NCBI RefSeq assembly: GCF_018332695.1
Contig: NZ_BOQN01000050.1
Coordinates: 62,001 to 126,000 of the forward strand
Length of the DNA: 64,000 nt
Direction of reading: 5' to 3'
From: Paractinoplanes toevensis
GTDB taxonomy: Bacteria > Actinomycetota > Actinomycetes > Mycobacteriales > Micromonosporaceae
Every line of letters starts with the position of its first letter. Positions within the stretch are counted from its first letter, which is position 1. Positions 1 to 8,292 of the stretch are shown piece by piece. The notes beneath the pieces are model-generated. The model searched no databases. It saw only the letters and a program-made list of their open reading frames with translations, and was not told the DNA's origin. Made by a program: the position numbers and the translations under genes.

Positions 1-1
1 C

Positions 2-430
2 CCGGAGGTCTACCGCCAGGCCCGCCGGACCCTGCTGGCCATGGCCTTGCTGGTGCTGCCGATCTACTGGGCGGTGCCGATGTCGCCGCCCCGGTTCGCG
101 CTGCCCGGCATCGTCGACATCATCGCCGAGCACGACCTGTTCGGCAGCACCGCGTCGCGCGACATCGGCGCCGGCCAGAACTTCACCGCCATGCCCAGCA
201 TGCACGTGGGCTGGTCGGCCTGGTGCGCCTACGCGGTATGGGCCGCGCTACGTGCCACCCACCCCCGGGCGGCCGTGCTGGCCTGGGGATTCCCACTGCT
301 GATGACGGCCGTCGTGCTCACCACCGGCAACCACTACGTGCTCGACGTGGCCGGCACCGCCGCGTTGCTCACAACCGCCGTCGGCGCCGCGGCACTGACC
401 GGCCGGCTCGTCAGCCGGGCCCGCCGGTGA
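2..430 (+). CDS. PAP2-superfamily membrane phosphatase / AUR1-like (3' end only)
   Basis: The reading frame is open from the first complete codon, so the start lies upstream of the window; 142 residues remain. It is the C-terminal part of a polytopic membrane protein with the two PAP2 signature pieces still visible: a PSMHVGWSAW segment (the PSMH form typical of the AUR1/inositol-phosphorylceramide-synthase-like branch rather than PSGH) and a later GNHYVLDVAG segment supplying the His and Asp of the third motif. Three hydrophobic stretches surround them. Members hydrolyse or transfer phosphate on lipid phosphates with the active site at the outer membrane face. The first PAP2 motif (KxxxxxxRP) is outside the window, so activity cannot be judged. 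It converges on the next gene with a 4-bp gap. The substrate is unknown. Confidence 0.8.
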   Translation, partial: PEVYRQARRTLLAMALLVLPIYWAVPMSPPRFALPGIVDIIAEHDLFGSTASRDIGAGQNFTAMPSMHVGWSAWCAYAVWAALRATHPRAAVLAWGFPLLMTAVVLTTGNHYVLDVAGTAALLTTAVGAAALTGRLVSRARR

Positions 431-434
431 GGTG

Positions 435-1349
435 TCAGGGCAGGCCGATGTTCTCGATCGTGCCGGGATGGAACGGCCGGCCGCCGTTGGTCAGGTAAAG
501 GATGTTGTGGTGTTCCGTCAGGGCGGTGGGGGCGACGAAGCGTGGGTCGGTGATGTGGGCCGCGACCTGGCCGGTGGTGCCCGCCTCGTTGAGTTCGATC
601 TTCGTTACCGTGCCGGTGCGGGACTGCGCCACGTACAGGGTGCTGTATCGCAGGTGCAGACCATCGCCGCCGGGAATTCGCTCGCCGCCCAGGTCGACCC
701 GCGTGCTCGCGCCGTCGGTGGTCACCCGGTAGAGGTTGCCGGTCACGGCCTGGACCACCAGGAACGCTGATCCGTCCGGGGTGCCGGTGATGCCGTTCGC
801 GTTGGTGCCCCAGCGGTATCGGAGGTCGCCGGTGATCGGCACCCGGGTGGCGGCAACGGGAAGCGGGTCGTCGTGGCCGAGCTGGAGGCGGTAGAGCTCC
901 GGGTTGATCGCGTCGATGAAGTACGCGGCGCTGGTGCCGGCCACGACGTCGTTGACGTCGGACCGGTGGTGGAATCTCGGGTAGGACGCCAGCAGCTCGC
1001 CGGTCGAGTAGTCGAGCACCTCGATCATGTGATGGCCGGTGCCGCCGGCGACGAAGAGCGGTCCGTGCCGGCCCAGCGCCAGGCCGCGCGCCTGTTGGCC
1101 GAACCGCCCGGGCCGGACCGGGGTCACCGTGCCGAACTGCAGGTCGGCCTGGTAGATGGCGCCGTCGTGCCGGGAGCTGACGAAGGCGTGCGGGGACTGG
1201 CCGCTCATGACGATGCCGTCCGGTTGCACACCGGGCGGCATCGTGATGGTCGGCGGGTACTGCTCGGCCTCCGCCGCGGCGGCGGGGCTGCCGGCGGCGG
1301 TTACGGCCAGGCCGGTGCCGAGAACGGATAGAAACGTACGTCGGTGCAC
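435..1349 (-). CDS. Tat-exported beta-propeller (SMP-30/NHL-like) protein
   Basis: A 304-residue secreted protein. The start is GTG, 7-8 nt after a GGAGG ribosome site. The N-terminus has a twin-arginine signal (HRRTFLSVLG) followed by a hydrophobic run and an AxA-type cleavage region near residue 27. The rest is rich in short beta-strand repeats with Gly-Asp turns (for example LALGRHGPLFVAGG, GITGTPDGSAFLVV), as in six-bladed propellers of the SMP-30/gluconolactonase and NHL groups. Metal-binding residues of true SMP-30 lactonases cannot be assigned with confidence, so it may be a binding rather than catalytic protein. It is followed upstream on the same strand by the membrane gene at 1433 after 83 bp and could be read through from it. 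Confidence 0.6.
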   Translation of the reverse strand: MHRRTFLSVLGTGLAVTAAGSPAAAAEAEQYPPTITMPPGVQPDGIVMSGQSPHAFVSSRHDGAIYQADLQFGTVTPVRPGRFGQQARGLALGRHGPLFVAGGTGHHMIEVLDYSTGELLASYPRFHHRSDVNDVVAGTSAAYFIDAINPELYRLQLGHDDPLPVAATRVPITGDLRYRWGTNANGITGTPDGSAFLVVQAVTGNLYRVTTDGASTRVDLGGERIPGGDGLHLRYSTLYVAQSRTGTVTKIELNEAGTTGQVAAHITDPRFVAPTALTEHHNILYLTNGGRPFHPGTIENIGLP

Positions 1350-1432
1350 GGTTTCTCCTCCCGTCCGAAGCGGACCTGGTCAGTCCACTCCGGACGATCG
1401 GCCGTGTCAGTCGGGTTTCGACAGGCGTGCGG

Positions 1433-1978
1433 TCAGGGAATCACCGGCGGTGCGAAGCAGGCCACGAACAGCAACGCGGGCAGCAGGTCGATGCTGTTCG
1501 GCAGGGTCAGCCAGCCGACCAGGCCCAGCTTCGGGTCGGTCTTGAAGTCGAGTCGGGCGGCCACCAGGCGGTCGAGCGCCCGGGACAGCCCGAACCGCCA
1601 CACACTCGTCGCCATCATGCCCAGGCAAGCCGTCCAGAGCAGCGCGAAGACGGTCATCACGCCCTCCAGGACGGCGAACGCCGCCGGGGCGGAGGTGGCC
1701 GCCCGGGCGAGCGACGCACCGACGTAGACCAACAGCGTGCCGAGCATCAGCGTCAGCCAGGCGAAGGCCCGCGTGATGTTCATGATGGAGACGGTCTCCG
1801 ACAGGTCCGGGAAGTCCCGCGCCCAGGACCGCAACTCACGCACGGCCTTGGCGTACGAGTATCTGCGGGACCGGAAGCCCCCGGCCAGGAGCGGGGCGAC
1901 GGCCAGCAGGGCGAACGCCCCGAGATCGTGCATCCGTCGCTGTACCACCGCCACGCTCCTGTCCGTAGGTGTCAGCAC
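1433..1978 (-). CDS. Small four-helix membrane protein overlapping the RHS gene; candidate immunity protein
   Basis: About 181 residues from a GTG start whose first bases overlap the RHS stop codon, with a GGCGGGACG sequence just upstream. A later ATG at 1933 (MHDLG) is the alternative start. Four hydrophobic segments are clear: around LGAFALLAVAPLLAGG, AFAWLTLMLGTLLVYVG, FAVLEGVMTVFALLW and LLPALLFVACFAPP. Between helices one and two lies a basic loop, SRRYSYAKAVRELRSWARD. I recognise no family. Position directly after, and overlapping, a polymorphic-toxin-type RHS gene is where immunity proteins are usually encoded; a membrane immunity protein would fit a membrane-acting toxin. That role is inference from context only. 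Confidence 0.65.
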   Translation of the reverse strand: MLTPTDRSVAVVQRRMHDLGAFALLAVAPLLAGGFRSRRYSYAKAVRELRSWARDFPDLSETVSIMNITRAFAWLTLMLGTLLVYVGASLARAATSAPAAFAVLEGVMTVFALLWTACLGMMATSVWRFGLSRALDRLVAARLDFKTDPKLGLVGWLTLPNSIDLLPALLFVACFAPPVIP

Positions 1979-4900
1979 ACTAGCGTCCCGCCCGGCACCT
2001 TGATGTTCTGGCACCCGCCGTACCCCGGGGATCCGGGGATCGGGAAGTTGTAGCTGGGTGCCGTGGACGGTGGCGAACCGGGGCTCGAACTCCCGCCGTC
2101 GCCGCCGTTGCCGCGGTTGTTGCCGCCACCGCTGCCGCTGCCGCCGCCGCGGTTGCTCGGGCCGCTGCTGCCGCCGCCGCCCCCGAAGATCACTTCGTGC
2201 CGGTTCTTGCCGCAGTCGTTGTATTTGAAGCAGGCGACGGTGTTCCAGCTGGCGTTCTCCAGTTGAAGCATGTTGCCCCAACGGTCGAACTGGTCCATCT
2301 GTTTGATCTGCCAGAACTGAGGTCCGGTTGTCGGATAGAGGCCCTTGTATCTGCTCGTGATTTGCCGGTAGTAGTCGATGTTGGACTGCCGGAACCCGTC
2401 CGCCATGTTGAACTTGTCGACGAGCCTCTTGTAGTCGCCGGGGTCACTCGATTTCATGAGGCTGTTCCAAGCACCGTCGGCAAGCTTGCTCGCCCCCGCG
2501 TCGAACGTGTTGAACGCGCGCTTGGCTTTCTTCAAGGAAGCGGTCGTCTTGAGAGCGCTGAGGACCGCCTTGCCACTCCGGGCGGCGGTCCCGATGCCGG
2601 GAACCAGACCGGCGACACCGAGACCGCAGTCGACCAGCTGCCCGCCGTAGCAGCTCTTACCGGTTTCCAGGGCACCGAATCCCGCTGAGATCAGGCCAAG
2701 ACCGGCACCGACGCCGGGGATCGGCGCGGTCACGATGGCGAGCACACCGGTGATCGTCGAGATCGTGCCCGCGTTCTTGTAGAGGTAGTTGCCAGTCGCC
2801 TTGACCGCGCCGGTGACCGCGTTGGACGCCTTCTTCATCCAGCCCGGCCACTGGCCGTCCGGATCGGAGAAGGTGAGCGGGTTGCTCCACGAATAGGTGT
2901 ACGGGTTGAGCGACCGTGGCTCGTTCATCTCGATCAGCGGGTCGACCGAGAGGAACACCCCGTGCAGCTGGTCGTAGAGCCGGGCGCCCAGGTGGGTCAG
3001 GCCAGTGTTGTCGTTCGTGCCGCCGACGAAGCCCTTGTCATTGGCCCACGCCGGGTTGGTGCCGCGCGGCGAACCGTACGGGTTCTGCCGCCGGATGCTG
3101 TAGTCCTGGGTGGCCGCGTCGATCTGCACCTGTGCGGTGCCCTGGTGGTCGACGCCCAGCCAGGTCAGGCCCTTCTCGGTGCGTGACGCCACGGTCGAGT
3201 TGCCGAACGTGTAGTAGCGCGTGCAGGACGTCTGCTTGGTGGTGCTGTCGTACCGGACCTCCTGGCCCGGCAGGTACAGCGTCTTGCCCTTGGGGTCGAC
3301 CCGGATCAGCCGGTTGCCGTCCGCGTCGTACAGGAAGGTGGTCTTGCCGGTGGTGTCCGAGGCCGACTCCACCTCGCCCTCGATATCCCAGGTGAGGGTC
3401 TGAGTGCCGGACGCCGAGGTGGGCCGGGTGAGCGTGTTGCCCATTTCGTCGTAGGTGTACGACCCGGTGGTGGCGCCGGTGGTGCCGGTGATCGCGTGCG
3501 GCCGGGCCGTCCCGGCCGCCGGGTAGGCGTAGTTGGTGGTCGAGTCGCCGAACGCCGAGTGCGCGGTCATCGTCTTGCGGTTGCCGACCGCGTCGAACGT
3601 CCAGCTGTTCCAGTACGCCGCCGGCCCGCCGAGAGTGTTGGCCGCCGGGGCGGCCGAGCAGTTCCCGGCCGTGTTCGGCGTCCACGCCTCGGTGAGGCGC
3701 TGCAGCCGGTCGTAGGTGAAGCACTGGGTGTCGGTGACGGCCGCGTCGCTGACGTCGGTGGCGCTGGTGACGTTGCCGTAGTCGTCGTAGGTGAAGGTCT
3801 TGTCGGCCAGCAGGTAGGGCGCCGCCTTGTCACGCTGGATCCGCACCCCGGTCAGGCGGCCGGTCTCCAGCTCGCGCCGGAACGACTGCCACACCACGTT
3901 GCCGGTGCCGGTGGTCAGCTTGTACTGGTCGAGCAGGTTGAGCGCGTTGTAGACGGTCTCGCCCACGTACGTCAGCGCCGTGTTCTCGCCGTACGTCGAG
4001 GTCAGCGACGTGGCCCGGTCGAACTTGCTCCACCCGTACTTCATGGTCTCCAGCGGCAGGCCGCCGGCCGGAGCGTAGCTGCTGGTAGCGAGCGAGTCGT
4101 CCTTGTTGTAGCTGTTCCGGAAGGTGTAGGTGCCGGCGACGCCGGTCTCGCTGACCGGGATGGTGTATTCAGAGCCGAGGCTCTGGTAGCCGTCGGTGTA
4201 GCCGAGCTGCTTGATGACGTACGGCGCCGAGCCGACCATCCGGCTGCTCTGGGTCAGCTGACCCTTCGCGAGAGTGTCGTAGGTCCAGCTCGCGCGCACG
4301 GTGCCGCCGATCGCCCCCTCGAACATCACCCGCTTGCGGTTGAGCGCGTCGTAGGAGAAGGCCAGCGTCTTCTGCCGGGCGTCGGTCTTGGTCTTGATTC
4401 GGTTCGCGTCGTCGTAGGTGGTCGTCACCTTGCCCTTGTCCGGGTCGGTGAAGGTGGTCTCCCGGCCGCGGATGTCGTACTGGTAGGTCCACGTGTTGCC
4501 GGACGCGTCGACGACGTCGGTGAGCTGCCCCTTGCGGTCCCGCTTGTAGAGGGTGGTCTGCCAGCTGCCGGCCGTACCCGGGGTGGGCGTGCCGCCGGCC
4601 GTGTACTCCCGCAGCTCGGTGTTGTCCCCTCGGGCGTTGATCACGGTCGAGGTGGCGGTGCCGCCGTTGGCTGGGGTGGTGTCAGTGCGGTCACCGGCGT
4701 AGTAGGTGCTGGTCCGCCACCGTTCCTTGTCGTACGGCTGGAAGATCTCGGCGACCTTGCGGCCGGCGCCATCAAACACCGTCCGGGTCTGGTCCGGCAC
4801 GAAGGCCCGCTCGGTGGTGGTGATCAGATCGCCGCTCGGCGTGCCGCCGGTGTGGTAGGCGGCGAACGTCTTGCTGGCCCGCCCGGCTGAGTCGTAGAAC

Positions 4901-7900
4901 ATCTCGGTGACCAGGCGCCCCCCGGACGGCGACGATGCCTGGGTCTGCCGGGTGCGCATCAGTCCGTCGCTGAGCGCCCAGGCGGTCGTGTACGTGCCGT
5001 CGATGTTGAGCTTCGAGGTGGAGATCGCGGTGGCCGCGTCCTTGCGTACGTAGTAGGCGAACTTGGCCTCGGCCGGATCAGTGCCCTTGACCGAGCCGGG
5101 CCCCCACACCGAGGTGAGTCGGCCCATCGGGTCGTGCTGCAGGTCGGTGCGCTTGAGGTTGGGGTCGATGGTCGCCGTCGCGTGACCCCAGGCCGGGTCG
5201 AGGATGCTGACCGTCTGGTGGCCGAGCGCGTTGGTGATCGTGCTCTGGGTGACCGGGCCGTCCAGCTTCGGCAGATATTCGGTGGTGGTGGTCGCGCCGC
5301 CCTCGACGGTGCTGACGAGGGTGCGGCCATGCTCGTCGAAGGTGCTGGTGCCGGTGGTGACGAAAGTGGGTGCGCCGGCGTTCCAGGCCGACATGGTCTC
5401 GATCTTGGTCGGGTCGCCGACCGTGGGCGTGGCCTCGAACGCGAGCCCGTCGAAGGACGTGCGGGTCTCGCCGATCACATCCGCGTCGGTGAGTGTCCCG
5501 CCGGTATCGGCACACTTCACGGCGTAGTTCTGCACCCGGTGCAGGTTCGCGAGGAGCCATTTGTCCTCGTTGCGCGGGGTGTAGTCGTTGACCGTGCACC
5601 GCTCGTCACCGGTGATGCTCTCCACGCCGTAGTCGTCGATCTTCTCGGCGAGGCCGTACTTGTCGTACGTGGTCGTGCTGCGGGTGACCCGCTCGCCCCG
5701 GTTGTTGTCGAGGGTGGTGTAGTCGCGCGTGGTCGCCGTGCGGACGAAGCGGGCGGTGACGGTGTCGCCGTTGAACGTGCGGGTGGCCGTCGCCGCGGAC
5801 GCCCACGGATCGCTGACGTGGCGGGAGACCACCGCGCCGCCCGGCCCGTTGAACGTCTTCGACTCGCGCTCCATCCCCCCGTACCAGTCCTCGTCGTTGA
5901 TCCCGTCGATCTGGACGCTGCGGGTGCCGCCGGAGGCATTGAGCCGGTCACCGTGCATGCCGCGGAAGTAGCGGGTCTCCGAGTAGGTCTGCTCGCCGGG
6001 GTCGCCGACGGTGACGCCCACCCGGGCGAAGCCGCGGAAGCCCGACCAGGTCTTGACCTTCGCCTTGACCAGGCCGTCGTCGTCGGCGTAGTGCCAGGCC
6101 GCGCCGTCGAGGTAGCTGTACTTGTAGACGACGCGGGGGCTGCCCTGCGGCTGGACGCCGCCGGTGTGGTCGTCGTTGTAGACGGTGTCGACGACCCACT
6201 TGTTGAACCAGTCGGTGACGTAGTTGGCGTAGCCCTCGGGCTTCCACAGCACCGGGTAGCAGAGCCGGGTGTTGGTGGCCGGCGACGGCTTGTCGTTGGC
6301 CTTGCAGTCCTGCGGCTTGTAGGTGACGTTGACCGTGCCGCCCGACTCGTTCTCGATCTTCGCGATCCGCCACCAGTTCATCGCGGCCGCGAAGTCGATG
6401 GTGTCGACCCGGTTGGCCAGCTGTACTCCGGTGAAGGTGACCTCGGGCAGCGTCGCGGTGCCGCCGACCAGGCCGGCCTGCTGGATCTTGTCGAGCCACA
6501 GACCGGCGCGGGTGGTGTCACCCGGGTCGGGGAAGCTCTGGGTCAGCGTCCAGCGGTCGACGTTGGACAACGCGCCGCTCTTGCGGACCTGGGTGGTGAT
6601 GGTGGACAGCCGCTTGGTCGACCAGAACGTCGGCGCGTAGTTGTCGCAGTCGGTCTGGGCCGCCGTGCACTCCTGGTCCCAGGGCACGTCCGGCCAGTGC
6701 GTCTCGTCCTTGGTCGTGCAGCTCGACAGGCAGCGGTCGGCGACCGCGAAGTCGACCCGCATCGGCGGGGTGCCGCTGAAGTAGTTGTCGGCCCCGGAGA
6801 TCCGGCGGGTGCCGTAGTCGACGTGGTCGAGCCAGCCGCCCCGGTCGTAGACCGCTTTGTCGTCCTTGTCGACGTTGCGCAGGTAGCGGTTCTGCTCGTT
6901 CTGGTACCAGTACGACATCGAGTTGCCGTGCAGGTCGACGACGTAGTCGAGGTTCCACCGCCAGGCCTGCAGGCAGTCGGAGTCGGCGAACTTGGTGGCG
7001 TGGCAGGGCTCGTTCGGCTCGTTGCCGAAGACCGGCACGGTCCACGCCGAGTTGGTCTCGGCGGCGTTGGTGGTCCAGCCCGGCAGCCGGTTGCGGCCGA
7101 ACCAGTACTCGGTGCCGTCGGTGGTGGTGACGACCCACCATTCCCCGTCGTTGTCGCCGTTGGTGGCGCCGGTGCGCCGCTCGATCTTCGAGCCGTCCTC
7201 GGAGCGCAGGTGCCAGCGCTTCTCGGTGGAGTTGTAGAGCAACTCACCGGAGCTGCCGTTGAGCGACAGCGTGGCGTTGTCGGTCTCCCAGCAGTTGTCG
7301 CCGGTCTCGTCGTCGTTGTTGTTCTGGTCGCCGTCCCGGTCGTCGCCGCAGGACGTGTAGGTGCGCTCGATGTACCCGCCCGGCCAGGCCTCGAAGCCCT
7401 CGCCGACCCAGGACGGCTGGTTGTTGCTGGCCGCGTGCCGCCCGTCCACCGACTGCGACGAGTAGCTCAGGTCGACCGTCGGGGTCGGCCCGCCCAGCGA
7501 CGGCGGCACCCGCATCGGGTACGACCAGGTGAACGCGCCGGTGTTGCCGCCGGCCGTCCAGGTCGACGACGCCTGCAGCGAGGTCGCCGAGTAGTCACCG
7601 GCCGGGCCGGACTTGCCGGCGGCGACCGCCACCAGGCTTCCGGTGGTGGCCAGTGCGGACACCGTCTTGGCCTTGGTGTCGTTCTTCGTGGCCAGCGGTT
7701 TTCCGGCGCACTCGGCCGCTTCCGGCCGATCCAGCGCACAGGTCGGCAGCTGCACCAACCTCAGCCGGGAGGCCCAGTCGGCGCCGTACGCCGTGGCGTA
7801 CGGCGCGTAGTCGACCGTGAGCTGGACGTTGCCGGCGCCGGCCCGCCCGTCGGCCCGATCCATCCGCATCAGCACGCCACGCACGGCTGCCTTCTCGGTG

Positions 7901-8256
7901 GCCGCGCGATCGAAGACCTCGAGCCGCACCCGGCCGGGGTCGTTCGCGACCTTCTTCTCCGCCTGGACGGAAAGCCCGCCAACGGCCGTCTCGGCCGGCT
8001 TCAGGTCGAGGTAGCTTGCGCCCGCAGCCGGCCATACCGGCGCCGGCTTGTCCAGGGCGGACGGCACCTTCGTGGCCACCCGGGCGGCCACGTCGACCAG
8101 CTTGGTGGGCACGTCCTTGATCTTCTCGGTGGCCGGCTTGCCGGGTTTGGGCGCGCCGCCGTCGGGTCCGGCGTACGCGGGGGCGCTGAGCAGCGCCGCC
8201 CCCGTGACGGCCGTGATGGTCAGTGCCAGAAGTTTTCTGGGCAGGGTCAAGTGCAC
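1972..8256 (-). CDS. Secreted RHS/YD-repeat protein with polymorphic C-terminus
   Basis: A 2094-residue protein starting at GTG behind a strong CCGGAGG site 6 nt upstream. Residues 1-29 are a Sec signal peptide ending SAPAYA. Residues about 230-600 hold the beta-rich region common to actinomycete RHS proteins. YD repeats such as YDIRGR, YDALNR, YDEMGN and YDADGNR run from about 1050 to 1650. The RHS core (LTHLGARLYDQLHGVFLSVD, NPYTYSWSNPLTFSDPDG) ends near residue 1800. After the core come about 290 variable residues: a hydrophobic stretch (TISTITGVLAIVTAPIPG), a charged helical part, a Gly/Ser/Asn-rich linker and a tail with a cysteine pair. RHS shells encapsulate a C-terminal toxin in well-studied cases; no known toxin motif is evident here, so the effector is unidentified. 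It lies 36 bp downstream of the LamG/Cna gene and is probably co-transcribed with it. Confidence 0.9.
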   Translation of the reverse strand: MHLTLPRKLLALTITAVTGAALLSAPAYAGPDGGAPKPGKPATEKIKDVPTKLVDVAARVATKVPSALDKPAPVWPAAGASYLDLKPAETAVGGLSVQAEKKVANDPGRVRLEVFDRAATEKAAVRGVLMRMDRADGRAGAGNVQLTVDYAPYATAYGADWASRLRLVQLPTCALDRPEAAECAGKPLATKNDTKAKTVSALATTGSLVAVAAGKSGPAGDYSATSLQASSTWTAGGNTGAFTWSYPMRVPPSLGGPTPTVDLSYSSQSVDGRHAASNNQPSWVGEGFEAWPGGYIERTYTSCGDDRDGDQNNNDDETGDNCWETDNATLSLNGSSGELLYNSTEKRWHLRSEDGSKIERRTGATNGDNDGEWWVVTTTDGTEYWFGRNRLPGWTTNAAETNSAWTVPVFGNEPNEPCHATKFADSDCLQAWRWNLDYVVDLHGNSMSYWYQNEQNRYLRNVDKDDKAVYDRGGWLDHVDYGTRRISGADNYFSGTPPMRVDFAVADRCLSSCTTKDETHWPDVPWDQECTAAQTDCDNYAPTFWSTKRLSTITTQVRKSGALSNVDRWTLTQSFPDPGDTTRAGLWLDKIQQAGLVGGTATLPEVTFTGVQLANRVDTIDFAAAMNWWRIAKIENESGGTVNVTYKPQDCKANDKPSPATNTRLCYPVLWKPEGYANYVTDWFNKWVVDTVYNDDHTGGVQPQGSPRVVYKYSYLDGAAWHYADDDGLVKAKVKTWSGFRGFARVGVTVGDPGEQTYSETRYFRGMHGDRLNASGGTRSVQIDGINDEDWYGGMERESKTFNGPGGAVVSRHVSDPWASAATATRTFNGDTVTARFVRTATTRDYTTLDNNRGERVTRSTTTYDKYGLAEKIDDYGVESITGDERCTVNDYTPRNEDKWLLANLHRVQNYAVKCADTGGTLTDADVIGETRTSFDGLAFEATPTVGDPTKIETMSAWNAGAPTFVTTGTSTFDEHGRTLVSTVEGGATTTTEYLPKLDGPVTQSTITNALGHQTVSILDPAWGHATATIDPNLKRTDLQHDPMGRLTSVWGPGSVKGTDPAEAKFAYYVRKDAATAISTSKLNIDGTYTTAWALSDGLMRTRQTQASSPSGGRLVTEMFYDSAGRASKTFAAYHTGGTPSGDLITTTERAFVPDQTRTVFDGAGRKVAEIFQPYDKERWRTSTYYAGDRTDTTPANGGTATSTVINARGDNTELREYTAGGTPTPGTAGSWQTTLYKRDRKGQLTDVVDASGNTWTYQYDIRGRETTFTDPDKGKVTTTYDDANRIKTKTDARQKTLAFSYDALNRKRVMFEGAIGGTVRASWTYDTLAKGQLTQSSRMVGSAPYVIKQLGYTDGYQSLGSEYTIPVSETGVAGTYTFRNSYNKDDSLATSSYAPAGGLPLETMKYGWSKFDRATSLTSTYGENTALTYVGETVYNALNLLDQYKLTTGTGNVVWQSFRRELETGRLTGVRIQRDKAAPYLLADKTFTYDDYGNVTSATDVSDAAVTDTQCFTYDRLQRLTEAWTPNTAGNCSAAPAANTLGGPAAYWNSWTFDAVGNRKTMTAHSAFGDSTTNYAYPAAGTARPHAITGTTGATTGSYTYDEMGNTLTRPTSASGTQTLTWDIEGEVESASDTTGKTTFLYDADGNRLIRVDPKGKTLYLPGQEVRYDSTTKQTSCTRYYTFGNSTVASRTEKGLTWLGVDHQGTAQVQIDAATQDYSIRRQNPYGSPRGTNPAWANDKGFVGGTNDNTGLTHLGARLYDQLHGVFLSVDPLIEMNEPRSLNPYTYSWSNPLTFSDPDGQWPGWMKKASNAVTGAVKATGNYLYKNAGTISTITGVLAIVTAPIPGVGAGLGLISAGFGALETGKSCYGGQLVDCGLGVAGLVPGIGTAARSGKAVLSALKTTASLKKAKRAFNTFDAGASKLADGAWNSLMKSSDPGDYKRLVDKFNMADGFRQSNIDYYRQITSRYKGLYPTTGPQFWQIKQMDQFDRWGNMLQLENASWNTVACFKYNDCGKNRHEVIFGGGGGSSGPSNRGGGSGSGGGNNRGNGGDGGSSSPGSPPSTAPSYNFPIPGSPGYGGCQNIKVPGGTLVC

Positions 8257-8292
8257 CGGGTACCTCCGGAGAAGGACAGACAGGGGGCGGGG

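Noticed and set aside
2050..2190. Short-period repeat resembling a CRISPR or minisatellite
   Set aside because: It is the DNA of the Gly/Ser-rich protein linker; units are irregular codon repeats with no spacers.
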